DNA of 64,000 bases from NCBI GenBank assembly GCA_964017155.1, contig OZ024862.1:26755433-26819432 (forward strand), given 5' to 3'. Both the position numbers and the translations under genes were made by a program. The notes below the pieces were generated by a model. It worked only from the letters and a program-made list of their open reading frames with translations, did no database searches and was not told the origin of the DNA. This DNA comes from Oasisia sp. SBJ-2009. Lineage: Eukaryota > Annelida > Polychaeta > Sabellida > Siboglinidae. Shown here piece by piece: positions 44,901 to 58,040 of this stretch. The stretch's first letter is position 1, and each line of letters begins with the position of its first letter.

Positions 44901-47900
44901 CTAATTAGTCATTTGTGTGCATGTCAGGGGCTATGCGGAGATGATAGAGCGCCGTCTGAAGAGCTCGGCCCTGCTGTCTGACCACGAAATAGCGAATGAC
45001 GAGAAGTTAATACCAAAGGCAGTAGAGGATGCGACAAGGCGGGGTCTGCTGTACGCCGTCATCCTCAAGGAACAGAACGAACTGCACCACTCACTCACAC
45101 TCAATATACTGCATGGCACACCACAAGGTAAGGTTCAAGCACTGTCCCACGTTTACACTCCTGATACCTTGGACCCATTTGTGCACCGAAACCAGTCAAT
45201 CAAACTATGTACATGTTTACTGACATTTCACGGAACCATCACGAAACATTTAACATTTTCTGGTCATATGACATATTTTTTTACATTTTTGTGTGGTGTG
45301 TATAGAGTCAGAGTACACATTTTGCAGTTTTTAACTAATACCTTTTAGTGTTCCAGTGGACATTTGTGCTTCACGTGAACACTCACTGTATTAGACAGTG
45401 GCTATCAACAGTAAAAAAATTTAACTTTTTTCTGCAATTAAGATTTGTAATGTTTTCAAGATACGATCAACTATTAACAGCCTGTAAATTGAGGTCAAAA
45501 TACACTTATTACAGGCTACCGTGTGTGCACTTAGGCAGCTGTTGCAGCATCATAGCACAGGTGAAAGCGACACATTAAAACTTCGTTGACGGCAAAAAAC
45601 ACTATTAGAAACCATTTTGGAACATAGGTGTGTTCACCTACACTTTTCATTTTTTCCAAGCATGAATATTTGTCATCGTTTTTCAATATTTTCGTTTTCA
45701 CTTTTGAATTTACAGCAAGAGTAGCTACTCTTTTACCGTGTTTTCATCAGCAGTGGATGCTGAAGCAGATAGTTCTGCAAACAGTGACACAGCTGCATCA
45801 TCATTTCAAATGTCAACTTGTTGCTTAGGAATAACACATTTTTGAACTGTTTTTCAATGTATGTTTGACTAACCTATTTATATTTTCCTGCATTTTCCTT
45901 CTTTCAAAAACACGTTTTTGCTGCCATTTTTCCAAACTTACATAGGCATTTTTCCACCACAGGATGTACATTTTCGCTGATTCAGTCTGTCTTATGAAGG
46001 TCTAAATGTTAGCCAGGGAAATGATTATATGAACTGGGTAGGGCCTACTTTTTCAATTTGTCGGTTGACTTCCTCCAGTGGCATTGCAGTACTTAATTAA
46101 TGTTAAAGAGCAGTTTTCCCTTTTTGAGGGTACATGATGTTAGAAACATGACAAGAAGCTACCAAAATGTGTGATATTTTTGAGACTCGCATTTTATGTC
46201 ACGTTTTATTTTGCAGCATGATGCTCACCTGACATCTTGTTGAACCTTTTTGATTCAGCAGCATTTGGATTAGATTGTGACATTTTCACTTCTTTTTACA
46301 AAAGCACACAGACCGCAGACAACAGTGTTGTTCCACGTATAGGTTGTTTCTTTTTCAGTGAGAAAAGCTGGTTGTTCATATTGAAAAAGTTATGCTGGTA
46401 TTAGTAAAATATGAAAGTTCATCACTACTAGGTCTATAGATAAACACAACACCAGTACTCACTGAATTGATGGATGCATTCTATGACTCGTTGCCTGGCA
46501 ATGAGGTCCTCCACGCTTACAAAATGTGAAATTGTTGGGCATCTCATTGTACATTTGTTTTCAAATTCTGCAGTGTCTTTGTGATAAATAATTTGGGAAA
46601 ATTGTGTAATAGCAAGAATTGCATGTGGGAAAGGTCGATTTGGCATATTTCATGTTTCTCTGGTAATGTAATGCATGTATGTAAATAATGGTTGTGTTTG
46701 TAAGGCTATGCTTGACAAAGGTCATTGGGTAAGTCTAATTTTGACATCTGGATCAATCAATTAATGAATGATCCAGCTATTTGGCTTGTTTTATTTGACA
46801 TGTTATTTACGTGTCAAGAAACATGCTAAGGTAGTTCCACTGGTACCTAGTGGCTGAATGAGGTGGCTCAATTATTTGAGGAATACTTCAAATATTTTCT
46901 TAATATGTATATAGCATCTCCACGACGAGTATAATTTTGCACATTTTCAATCTGTGGCATCTACAACAAATATTCCGCAGTATGGGTGCTGTTTCATGTG
47001 AGCTGTCCTAAGACGTTCGTTTTATTGAAGCGCTGTTGAATTGTACTGCTAGTAAATGTTCATGTTCTGATTGTTTGTGCCTCCAGAACATCGGAATATG
47101 CCACTGGATGACGCTATAGTGCTGATTGCACGTAACTTTGAAGCCTACATGTTGGAGTTACGTGAGAAGGCGACTGCAACAGTTGTCGCTCCGGCACCTG
47201 CTCCCAAAAAGGACTTTGTGCCACCTGACCAGCATACAGTATACTTGCTTAACCTGTTGGCCGACAGCCGCTTTTTGACAGTCGATGAGTTAGATCGGGT
47301 TATCAGTTACTTGCAGACACGCAGGCACCAGCTGGCTGAGGGCGCACCAAAGGCACCAGGTTGGTTTCATTTCCCATTATACTGCATCAGAGGAGAAGGA
47401 CAAGAGAAGTGTTTGCTTTGTATACTTTCAAAAACCTATTTAAATTAAGATGATACTGCCCATGAGCTTTGTGGTTTTGTTCCCGTCATGTTATGGATTA
47501 ACGTAATGTTTTGCTATTTTATTGAATTACTGCTACTCATATTATTGTCTTTCACCATTGTGCATATTATAAACAGTTATTCTAAAATTGGTAATGATAA
47601 TTTTTCTAACTAATTAGAGAAACCAAACTTATCGCAGTAGTAATACTCATATAAAGGTACATTTGACAACAGTGTATACGGTGGTAAATGGTCGTTGATG
47701 TAAACCACACACTAAATTTGACTGAGCCACACACAGTGTTTAATGCTGTACGTTCTGCTTGTGTAGAGAAGGTCATTAAGACTGAGCAGGCGGTGGCGCA
47801 GCAGCAGCAAGAACTGCAGAAGAAGATCTTGAGCATCCTGAACGGCGGCGAGAACGGCAGTCCGCAGCGCGCGGCATTCGGCGTCGCGGCGCCGTCACAG

Positions 47901-48161
47901 CAGCACGCACCGGCGGCAAGCAGCTCGCAAGCGGCGACGACCATCAACTTCGACAACCCGAACGTGCAGGCGGCACTCGATAACCTCATCTCAAGCAGTC
48001 CGAACCTGCTGAAGAACATCACGGCCGTGTCAGGACAGCCGGGGTCCGCGGGAGATCCGTCCGGTCGGCCGAAGAACTACGGGGTAGGGCTGCCTGGACG
48101 GGGTGGCCCGGCCTACGGTGGAGGGTACGGCAATGACGCTGGACGACAGTTCAGATACTGA
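40715..48161 (+). CDS. NCOA5: NCOA5, nuclear receptor coactivator 5 (9 coding exons)
   Basis: NCOA5 is a nuclear RNA- and receptor-binding coregulator combining an RRM with an anticodon-binding-domain-like fold. Nine exons join in phase into 526 residues (human 579). An Arg/Asp/Ser-rich N-terminus precedes an RRM with RNP2 RVFIGKL (about 55) and RNP1 RGYGFVQY (about 82). A Pro/Arg/Glu-rich region follows (exons 3-6), then the anticodon-binding-like domain (DCVIIVTTPKL, YAEMIERRLKSS, GLLYAVILKEQNE). LLNLL (about 358-362) fits the LxxLL receptor-interaction motif. The C-terminus is Gln/Ala/Gly-rich and ends GRQFRY. Candidate poly(A) signals are AATAAA at 48274-48279 and 48459-48464. The last exon is much more G+C-rich than its surroundings. 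Confidence 0.92.
41932..41965. repeat. (TA)n microsatellite
   Basis: About 16 TA units in NCOA5 intron 1. Confidence 0.95.
42174..42281 (+). CDS. NCOA5: NCOA5 coding exon 2 (RNP1)
   Basis: Acceptor CTTTGACAATAG, donor TTAG/GTTTGT, phase 1 to 1. ISILRGYGFVQYAEESVARE, RRM beta-3 with its aromatic residues. Confidence 0.94.
42812..42905 (+). CDS. NCOA5: NCOA5 coding exon 3
   Basis: Acceptor AAATTTGTAG, donor GGAG/GTATGG, phase 1 to 2. DVKMAFEGQRKMKEEAPPRR then EYPPPRREPP. Confidence 0.88.
43691..43780 (+). CDS. NCOA5: NCOA5 coding exon 4
   Basis: Acceptor GTTCATACAG, donor ACAG/GTGAGA, phase 2 to 2. EGPPYERPYSRPPFERERDR then SPLRERDVY. Low-complexity Pro/Arg/Glu. Confidence 0.88.
43838..43866. 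repeat. (TA)n microsatellite
   Basis: About 14 TA units in NCOA5 intron 4. Confidence 0.95.
44008..44097 (+). CDS. NCOA5: NCOA5 coding exon 5
   Basis: Acceptor TTCCCCTGCAG, donor GCAG/GTAAGT, phase 2 to 2. HPDMFEREPIGEPYIRPLPH then PRDPYFEPR. Same length (90) as exon 4. Confidence 0.88.
44453..44560 (+). CDS. NCOA5: NCOA5 coding exon 6
   Basis: Acceptor CTTCTTACAG, donor TCAG/GTGTGT, phase 2 to 2. RDPFPPPEVSRPP then DCVIIVTTPKL, the first strand of the anticodon-binding-like domain. Confidence 0.92.
44928..45127 (+). CDS. NCOA5: NCOA5 coding exon 7
   Basis: Acceptor GTGCATGTCAG, donor CAAG/GTAAGG, phase 2 to 1. GYAEMIERRLKSSALLSDHE and RRGLLYAVILKEQNELHHSL then TLNILHGTPQ, the core of the domain. 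Confidence 0.95.
45128..47086 (+). other. NCOA5 intron 7, no further features seen
   Basis: About 2 kb, AT-rich, without a recognisable gene, SINE or array. Confidence 0.5.
47087..47359 (+). CDS. NCOA5: NCOA5 coding exon 8 (LxxLL motif)
   Basis: Acceptor TGTGCCTCCAG, donor CCAG/GTTGGT, phase 1 to 1. HRNMPLDDAIVLIARNFEAY, then a Pro/Ala linker, then YLLNLLADSRFLTVDELDRV. It contains the LxxLL sequence. Confidence 0.94.
47767..48161 (+). CDS. NCOA5: NCOA5 last coding exon 9
   Basis: Acceptor GCTTGTGTAG, phase 1. EKVIKTEQAVAQQQQELQKK (coiled-coil-like), a Ala/Ser/Gln-rich stretch, FDNPNVQAALDNLI, and a Gly-rich end GGYGNDAGRQFRY with TGA at 48159-48161. G+C and CpG are visibly far above the flanks. 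Confidence 0.92.
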
Positions 48162-51100
48162 TGACGCCATGTTGCCGATTTACCAAGATTAGCTTCATGA
48201 GTAACTTTTATAATAAGCCCCATGGTGTATCCGCACGTATTGGGCTGTCTGTGAGACTATTTGTGTCGTGATAAATAAACAACGTATCATCCGACTAGTG
48301 CAGTTAAAGTAAGAAGTTTTATAGTTCCAGTTCGAAATAGGATAATGTAACGGCAGCAACCTAATGAATGTATTTGATGTATCACAAAGGTTAGTACAAT
48401 TGATGTAATCTGCTGACGTGTCTATTATCATGCGTTAACGTGAGCATCGTTTGTGAATAATAAATGTTTTTACTGTTAGCCAGTGTGAATAGCAAAGCGT
48501 GCTTGCAGTTGTGAATTTAATATTTATGTATGTGTTGCAAATATAAGTGTTAGCAATTTTCTTGACACAGCATGGATAAATGCATCGTTTTTAAAGACCT
48601 GTTTCGCAATGACACCATGCCACCATAATGTTTTTCTTCGCGTATTTTGTAGTACAAACATGAACTTATATCACGGATTACTAAGCCACTGAGTTTTTTT
48701 GTCACCAACTGTTTTAAATGTCAAATACATTTTGTTGGCTTTGTATTTCCTTTTGGCATGTACCTTGGCATAAGATGTAATGAAGGTGTTAATATTTTGT
48801 TGTGTTACTGTCTTCTGCACGACTCTACAGTGACGCAAAGCACAGCGAAGTCGTTTAACATGACTTTTTCGTTTTTAATTACGTCCGAATTTTACTCTGT
48901 GGTGACAATGTAATGTCGAACTCTGTCACTAGCACAGCCGAGCGGCAACAACAATATTCAGACGCAGCATTTACCTGCGAAAAGCACGTTATTATTGTTC
49001 GTATAATAAATTGTCTACTCTTGAGACGTTTTTGTCTCGTAAAATGTATTGACATGGTTAAAAGTTGAATAGATGCGCGAATACGTCAATCAATGCGCGG
49101 TTAGTTGCCACACATCGTTGTAGACTCTTGAATAAAAGTTCCGTAGTTTTTGCTTTCACAGTCCAACGTTTTCTATCTTATTGGAATCGATATCAAGTGA
49201 ACGCTTTGAGTCGGTAATGCTAAAATCAAATTTAATTATTGTCATGCTCGTAATTAAGGTGGTGTGTGAATGCGGCATTTATTGACATATTAACACACCA
49301 CCAAATAAATACGTTGGATCAGTTATGATAAATATCCTTTCAAACAACAGTGAAGTATCACGTAGTCGCACATCATTCGACTCGTGTTACATTTCATGGT
49401 GGATATTGTGGTTTATATTGCTTTCGTTTTGTATTTCTTCGCACACCATGATTGAGTAAAACAAATTTCCGCGGTTTTAAGACGTGCTTAATACATTTTG
49501 CAACTTTTTCATGCTCTAAATGAAACGAACAAAGAAGTTTGTATAGTTGACTTGTTTTAACCATTGCTCATAGTAGCCAGATTGATTCGAAGCGTTTACT
49601 GCAAGGCGTAATTCGCAGTTTATTGGGACCCTAAAAAAAGACGTGCTGAATTGTGAAATCCTTGTCACCGTTGATAAGGCTTAGTGAGACACTACAAACT
49701 GTAGGATAATCTTTTTTAAAACAATCCATTATGTTCGCAGCCACTTATTTTCAAGATGCTGTTAATAACACGAAATCGTCAATACGCATCCGTGCAAACA
49801 TATTTTCGCGGTGATATTGAAACTATTTCAAAAGCGTGCATTGTTAATCAACCCAGTAGCACAAAGGCTACCTTTGAAAATATTGAAAACCTCGTGATTA
49901 GCCAAATGTTAGGGCAAATTTTGGGTCGGGATGCATGTCCTATCTTAGTTAAACCCCGAACGTCTATGGCGGTAACAATAAGCGACACCACAAGCAGCGT
50001 TTCTTCTACATATCTGGAGTTGGACAACCGTTGAATCGATTCGTCCAACGCATGCGAAACAAAATGTTGGCTATAGAAGACTGGTAGTCATGCGTTCAGG
50101 CTAGTATTTTGCATACATGTTTATTTCATGAAGCAGTTCTGGTTCACACATGCCGTTTGTATAACATTTACAGGGTTGCCACTGGTCAGTGAAAAGTCAG
50201 GGAAATTCAAGGTCAGGGAAAAGTCGGAATTTTGTGCTTCAATCACAGTGTCATCTTAAACTAGACATTATTAATTTATTAGTAATATCAGTTTTTAAGT
50301 GCACGATCACTGTTTGGCATTTACACGAACGATTCTAACTATTGACTTTCAAAACTGACTGGTTTATTTCACGACATAGTGCCATGAGTTTCTGGTGCAA
50401 TTCCGAGTTCCCTCAGCAACGGGCGTGAGAGATTTGTTCAGTTTCATCTTTCCCTTGTACGAAAATGGCTCACCAAATCGTTGTACAATTATTTCACAAA
50501 AATCGCATCTTTTAAATATTATTGAGGACGGGTTTGCGATAATATATTTAATTTCATTTAAAAAACATGCTACGTTGTACATATATTGTGTACACAATAT
50601 GGATTGTTTAAGCCATGTCGGTTTTAGTATCGATTTTATTTAAATGAGGCATATTTTCTTGACAACATCGAGTGATAAACTAACTGTATAGCGGTACAAG
50701 ATAATACCTGATACACTTTTTATTAGGCAGGGTTATATTTATTTACTTCACCAACCTTTACCAAAGAGCAGGGAATGCTACAAAACTATACACTTGTAGG
50801 GAGCCAAACAATGTTGAAGACGGTATTTGTGATGAATATACGTGATGACGAACTTTTAGAGTATCTCATTAATTAGTTATAAAAACTTACGGGTAAAACG
50901 ATCATCAGCAGTATTAACGAGAAAACCAGTTTCATGAAAAGTAGTGCATATTAAAAATATACTTCCAATGTTGTAAATGAACAATTATATATATATATTA
51001 TAGAACATAAAGTGGGGTAACATGGGATAAGACGACCCCGTATACAGCTTCGCCTCATCAGTGAAGGGGTCATTTTAACCTTGCTAAGTAACCCAGCTTG

Positions 51101-54100
51101 GTCAAAATTGGACATATTCACGGTCACTTTTAAATCAAGCATTCGTAGTCTGCCGGTGAGTTGTAATAAATTGTAATCCAAAATACAAGTTGTATTTGAC
51201 CGATAAATTTCATACAAAGATGTCACATATCGATTTTTCATGTGCACGTAACCTAGACCAAAGTCGGAAGCTTTTTTCCACATGGTGACACTCGGTTATC
51301 AATGCAAACTATTATACAGATATAAATGGAATCTCAAGTACAAATTAAAATTGTTGATCCAAGCGATGCATGTCTGCTGGTAGACACAGCGGTGCAAACA
51401 CACATCAATCTATTATGGGCGCATCTACTCTGAATGCCCGTATTTATAGTTGTCAAGTATACCGTATATTCAGATTGCGGTGGAAGAAACTGTCAACTTA
51501 TATTCATGTGAGAAAGTGCCAAGTAAGTATTAAGTACTAATTTTGATACGTCAGCAGACACAAAACCTAGCCACACGGGTCACAACAATGGCAGAAGCAT
51601 TCGTGAATATGCCATGAAGATAGTCCGCCGTGTGGTTTGTAGAAATAGTTAGTAATACTATTTAGTATTATTATTACAACGCCTGTCCAATATGTTAATC
51701 TGTTCAAAGTGCTTTCCAGAAGTTTGCAATACAAAATAAAAATTATCAGTTTAATTCATGGAGGCAATTTCTAAAAAGTGCGTTCTGATATCATACAGAG
51801 TGGTTTTACAGTGTAGTTTGATGGAGACTTTAAATATGCATGGCGGTGAAAAGCTGGTCTAGTCAGTCTTCCGAAAGGAGGAATTTTGTAGTTTTAAAGT
51901 GAGGCAATGTTTGACGGAGTTCAAACACTTGATATTGATGGCGTTAGTTTCAGACTCCATCGATTTCTTAACGAAAAACGTCCGGATTGTAAAAAAAAAT
52001 TTAACACGTATAAAATGCTGCGACGGGTGCAATTCAATATCATGCTCATTTCAAAATCAGGTTGCGAAAAAGATTAACTTACTTGCATATAATTGAATCA
52101 TCGTGTAACATTTTATTAAATTTATTTTGGCTGGTCCGATATTAAGAGGAAAACGGCGTTAAACCACTACACATATCACGTAGAGAATGCATTCAAGACT
52201 CATTAAACCGACTATGCATCATACTTTACGAAGTCGCGCAGTAACACATTTTAAATATCGCTCCAATTCACGTTGAACGAAATTAATTTGTCGAAACTGT
52301 TTTGATTTACACGACACGGGAATGTATGGGCCTTGAGAGGAATGTTGTCACGATCTCGAGCGAGACGACTATGACAACGATGTACGGAAAGCAAAACCCC
52401 AGCAGATCGACAAACTTGTTGAACCGGATGTATCGTGGTGATGGAAACAGGAAGCTCAGCAATTTTAATTTTCAACACAGATCATCCATATTTGTAACGA
52501 AGCTACATACCAATATAATTAATTGTTTTGTTTGCATAAATTATGCAAATTAGGTATCCAATATGGCCGCCATAAACCAGTAAACATTTTGTATTTTTGC
52601 CGCGCTGTAGCCAAACATTAAAATTACGAGTTTGTAATTTAGCACATATTGTGGCTATCTATATATACTGCATGGATATTACATAAATCAGACGTTATGT
52701 TGTTTAAGTGAAATAATATATAAGATTTCTTCTCGTGAAACTATTTTATGTAGCATTTTGACATAATTAACAAGCGTATAAATTGGAAACCATTAAATTA
52801 TTATGATTTATTTTAATTCATGCAGTGAATATGTCTGATGCAGACTGAAGTGCAAAATGTAGTGCTGTTATGAGTTATGCCCAATATTTATTTCACCAGA
52901 GTGCGGCAACTATATGTACTCGCAACAAAAACGGCATTCTGAGAAAAATATGAAAATAGATTGCCTTACTAAAAATACCTGTACCATAGAAAGAAGAAAC
53001 CCAAACATTATCATGTTGTATTATATTTTCATGTAATATACTAACTGCATAAAGTAAAGATGTGTAAATATATAAATAGCAAAGAAAGTAATTTAAAAAA
53101 ATCACCTTTTTGAATACACACCTTAAACAATTGAGGTTCCCAGTGCTGATTTTGGTTAGGGATTTTATGGTAGTTCATGAAACACTACTAGATATCTTAA
53201 AATAAAACATTGACTTTTTTAACTAAAATGTTCGGATTTTGTTTAAATTGTGCCAATTTCTACCGGACTATTTGGCTGCACCTGGTGAGAAATTGGGCAT
53301 TATGCTGACCTATAATTGCCAAATTAATTTTTGGATATTAGAAAAGGCTACGTCATGTCGGGTAGTGACGCAAGAATGGATGCAAAATGTTATTCTCAAT
53401 TATATTCATTTTGTTTTCGATTTAGTTTCCAAATAGGTTAACCTTTCGTGCAAATAGTGTACATTTGACGGGCTAAAACGGTACTCGACTGGTTGACACC
53501 TACAGCGCCAGTAGTCCAGTTGTAATGTCCAGGTACACACAGGTAACACAGAATGTTTATTAACACGACATAATCAAGTAAGCACCAGCGACACAAGACC
53601 GCGACATGCCCCTTGGCCACACCCACTGGTCAATGTCTAACTTACCGCGCGCGCCAACGGGAATGCATGCACAGCTGTCACTGTCGTTATGTAACTTTGC
53701 CAACGCAACACGAATCTTACTGGCGCAGTGTATACTTGAATTGAAATTCCAAAAGAGGACTTTTTGTTATCTTTAGTATACAATACGTATTTTATAAGGA
53801 TTGACTAATTTATTTTGTTATTGTATAATTGTGGAACTTTACGCGGCAGATTAGAGGAACCTGGTCCACATTCTGTCACGTCACTAGCGGTATAGTGCGA
53901 GAAGCAAATGGCCTGCCAAACAATATGCGTGTGACTGTGTGCGTGTGTAGGTAGGTAGGTGAATTAGGTAGTGTTATTCTGATCGTTCCTACGCTATTTG
54001 ATTTATCACCATCCAGTAATGTTATGGTTTCAAGCATATTTATATAATGCTAAGAGGTAATTACTAAAAAATCTTCTCCATTCTATTTAATAAAAACATC

Positions 54101-54390
54101 TTAGGCCGACCTTTTTCGCTTTTCCTAACTTATTTCCGTGCGTACGAACGTTTTGTACAATTGCGTGCGTGCGTGGTCAACACGTATAAAAAGTAAAACT
54201 TGAATGATCATTAATAATTTTAATACCATAGTCTTTACAACCGGAAAGATTTGTAGCCAATGCCATGTCTCATTTGTATGATATATACACAACTACTGGT
54301 AACAATATACCTCTGTTTTTTTTTTATCAAACATACATAACTTGTGTAAGACTTATTTTACAGACTTGTTATTTTCCTGTATGGTGAGTG
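48162..54390. other. NCOA5 3' UTR then AT-rich intergenic sequence
   Basis: No exon chain, RNA gene or intact mobile element recognised beyond the NCOA5 poly(A) signals. It contains a 10-base stem (GGTGGTGTGT and ACACACCACC) near 49258-49300 and a fragmentary LINE/SINE tail at 51655-51720. Open frames here (for example 49756-50034) do not resemble known proteins. Confidence 0.5.
51655..51720 (-). mobile_element. LINE/SINE 3' tail fragment, minus orientation
   Basis: On the minus strand GGAAAGCACTTTGAACAG then a GGCGTTGTAATAATAATA tail. Same paired-tail design as at 33536-33604 and 19680, but degenerate. Confidence 0.4.
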
Positions 54391-54560
54391 TCTATATTCC
54401 TTTGACGATGTCGCGATGCTTTGCGAATGCTATCCAGCCGGTCCTTGTTGTGGTTTTTGTCTCTGGTGCTGTATCAATGTCCCCGGTAGACCTAGCTTTC
54501 AACGTTATCTATCTGAGCGGTGTTGACACACATGTATTAGAGCGTCGTTTCCCAATCACA
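54390..54560 (-). mobile_element. Possible degenerate LINE reverse-transcriptase fragment
   Basis: The minus-strand frame TTTRTGWIAFAKHRDIVKG resembles the R-x-G-W-x-A-F-x-K-x-R-D region downstream of the reverse transcriptase in many LINE ORF2s. A stop lies just upstream and no longer match is visible. Confidence 0.3.
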
Positions 54561-55326
54561 TTTGTCTTCGAATTGCTCATCATTACAAACTAGTTTTCGT
54601 GTATGCATGATATGAAAAAAGTACGATATATAACAGTCGCTATTGTAACTGTTGATTAGATTTTTATATATACTCAGCATGCTCAAGAAAAAGTGAGTTT
54701 CTGTGATTTCCTTAGATCACAATAAACTGTATTGATTTACTTTTTTGTGAAGTGATTTATAAACTTGTGTATCAATAAAGACTATAATTTGTGTCTACCT
54801 TTTTCCAATATAGTATTGTGTCGTATTGAAAAACAAAACACTATCAGTTGTTTGTCTAACCATTGTTTTCTTGCACAATTTATGATAATGATATTTCAGT
54901 GTTGTGTGTGGCAGGTTCACACCCTGCTGGTGTTCCTAATCCAAACACTACATGTTCTGTGCACACATACTGTTATTATGCAGTAACTTCAGCTGTGTTG
55001 TAATAACGCAAAATTGCATCTAACAATAGTCGGGCTTATACGTACGTAGAATGTGCGTATAACCTAACAATGCGCGCGCAACAAATACTGCTTGAAAACG
55101 ATTTATGGTTACAAGTGTTTTCCGCAGTCGCGACAGCCAGCTTGCGTGGTCAACTCGCTCCTACGATCGCTCACACCGCTTCTCTTGTACTGATCTGTGT
55201 AGTTTGCGCCATTTGGTTTTGTTAATGCCGACCCGACCCAGCTATTCCAGGTCTGCCCTGGTCTATAAACAAACGCACGCCGATCTGAAACATCGGCGTC
55301 GAGGGTCCTGGGAAGGCTTGTTACAA

Positions 55327-55516
55327 CCGATAATGTAATAATCGCCTGTTAATGTAACAACTGCCTGGTAATGTAATAAAATCGCCTGATAATGTAATAA
55401 CTGCCTGATAATGTAATAACATCACCCGATAATGTAATACACTTGCTGCCTGATAATGTAATACTTTTTTCGCCTGATAATGTAATAAACTCCTCTTGCC
55501 TGATAATGTAATAAGT
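55327..55516 (+). repeat. Nine-copy GATAATGTAATA repeat with variable spacing
   Basis: The core CCTGATAATGTAATA recurs nine times at 19, 19, 21, 19, 21, 24, 24 and 26 base spacing. The bases between cores differ in sequence and length. Not a CRISPR, as the spacers are 4-12 bases. Confidence 0.9.
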
Positions 55517-57955
55517 TTTGCAGTAGGACTTAGTCGTTTTCGTGGAATTCATGTTGGTTTCTTGCACTTAGTCCATTTTGTCTATTTCGTCTATTTCGCA
55601 ATACTGCAAGTTTTGCTGGGGGGGGTCAATTATAGATGATACCCAATATGATGGATCCAAATTTGAAGTCACATTTTCCCCAGCATGTCAGGATTTTTAG
55701 CATTCTCACACCATTTATGAATGACGGGTTTGGTGTAATATGCTACTTAACGGCTGTGGGCTTCATTGATAACGAACTTGTCGGCGTGCAGCCTGGAGCA
55801 TTATAATATTATTTCCTCCGCATCCTCCCGTAGCAAACGTTTCTAGTATAGAGTATTCTTTAGGATTTGTGTGTGTCGTTCTCTATAGGAATTTCCATAG
55901 ATATTGTTCTATATTAAATATCTATTTTTATCTCATATTTGGCATCAGAGAAATCCTACCAGACACTCGTTGGGCACACCTGCCAATCTGACGGTATACA
56001 AATTACACAGCCACCACAAGGTGGCGCCACACGCAGGATCGGCGTCTCTCGGTCATGTGATGTAAGACCACAATAAGGTGCTCGTCCACCATTACCCGTG
56101 CGACCAAAGAGTACTCTATAGAAACAGCACTATGCAGGTTGTCTCATTTTGTGTGAGCACATATGTAGCGTGGAGTGAGTAGAAATGATGTTTTTGTGCA
56201 GCGTGGCATCAGAGCTGTCAAATGTTGACGTATTAGTATAGTTGTCATTTTGCTTGGTGATGTAATCAGGGGCAATCCGTGGGTGGTTCAAGCAGAAATG
56301 GAGGGGTGTAAGGTTGGAAAGAAGTTTGTGGGAGCCTGAGGTGTGGGAATTTCACGATTTGTTCACAGAACGTCTGTCTATGGAGAGTAAATATGCTGTG
56401 TAATTGTCACTAACAGATCTCTTCAAGGGTAATAGGATGCAAATGTGGTCTGACTCCATATATAGCTCATCAGCTTATTATACGCTCATGACAATGACAA
56501 ATCAATGGTTTGTGCATGGTTCACTAATAGAAAAAAGATGTGTGCTACTTTGAATAGTGTTCTTCTATCGGTGTGCTGTACTTGAATTATACTTACGATG
56601 TAAGTATCTAGTATAATGCAAACACAATTCTGGCATGGGTCGATATTGAAGAAATGTGAGATCGAACCAACACAAACATACTCCGTGATAAGAGTTCCTG
56701 GATCTAACGTTAACGCTGCAACTGTGATGACTCTTACCAAAACATCAGCAACATTGGGGGGTTGTTAAATAGTAAACGCGTACATAGAAAAAATACATAT
56801 AACTTGCAGCAGTTCATAATCAGTTCACATTCTCATATCTTTAATTATGCCTATCGTAAAAAAACAAAGATCATAGTTGTGCAACATGATAGTTTAGCAA
56901 AAGAAAAAATCGAAGCAATTGTTACAGTGCCAGTGGCGATCACATGGTGGGGCGGTGATGCCTATACATGGTCGTTGCTGTAGATGCTTCACAACTGGAG
57001 TGCTTCTGCTCAATAGGGTAGCGGTAACCAGGTGATTGCTTACGCTGTATGGGAAAGTTGTGTCTAAGAAGGTATTGAATGTTGTCAACAAATTGGCATC
57101 TCTGGGCCTGTTGGCGCTTGTTTTGTACCCAGTAGAATTTTTGGTTTACATATCACTGCATTTTTGTATACCCCACAGCAATTCGACTACGGGTACGACC
57201 AGCCGGCTGATCACTCCAAATATGACTGACTCTGCCGTTCTGTAGCGTAGCGGTCTATGGAATGCGTTTCCACGTCAACCGTGCATATGGCACGTTCCGA
57301 TTATTATTTAGTAGGCCGATAATAACTAGACATGCCAAATCATCCACAACCAGAATACTGGTGAATCACTATAACTGAAAATAACAAAATTTAAGCCTGC
57401 GTCGGTGCCTGAATTTCTGAAGACATTTAATATGATGATGATTAAACCATTGAGGTAAAAAGAGAATTGCATCGCAATAATGTAAAGGATTTGAATGTAC
57501 AGTGACAAGCATCTAGAATTTGTTCATTGTTTCCTTGCTAACCAAGCAGTTGAATAGAGATGTTCCACATGCTTTGATAGCTACTCCTATAGGTAGGCCT
57601 ACTCATGTTTACTAGCTGTTTTAAAACTTATTACAAACAATACAGGTTTTAAAACCTATACCCCCTGCAATATATATTGTAGGACATATTTCAAAAACAG
57701 AAAAACATTGTACATACATGTAGTAGATCAATATATTTTTATTATTAAAACTCTTGTTACATCGCTTCCAAGTGAACACATCGCTTGCCTTCCGCGTGCT
57801 GACACGTTGTGCTAGGTGCTTCGGCATTGCTGTATTGCCTGTATTCGATTACAACCTGCCACGTAATTACATCTTGTCAAAATGGGTAATTACAAGACGA
57901 AGAATATCAGTGTCCTAATTGTCTGGCACAAAACATATGCAAATAGACATCTGAA

Positions 57956-58040
57956 GTGCGTTATATTACCTAAGCGCAATGCCTTTGTTTACCTTCTAGC
58001 ATAATATATTCCACCACCGTGTCTGTCACTGCGATAGCGA
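57956..58040 (+). repeat. Direct repeat, copy 1 of a pair
   Basis: GTGCGTTATATTACCTAAGC, AATGCCTTTGT and CACCGTGTCTGTC match 58209-58306 at about 80 per cent by eye, 253 bases apart. Confidence 0.65.

Noticed and set aside
49756..50034. 92-codon plus-strand open frame
   Set aside because: No recognisable domain, no splice context, AT-rich intergenic setting.
52300..52480. Minus-strand frame with a GPCR TM5-like run (LLGFCFPYIVVIVV)
   Set aside because: Only 58 codons, no other transmembrane segments or splice partners nearby; a hydrophobic chance frame is more likely.
55150..55260. Possible minus-strand first exon MAQTTQISTREA
   Set aside because: The donor (GCG/GTGTGA) is weak and no second exon was found.
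55320..55520. CRISPR-like array
   Set aside because: Spacers are only 4-12 bases, the repeat is imperfect and the genome is eukaryotic.
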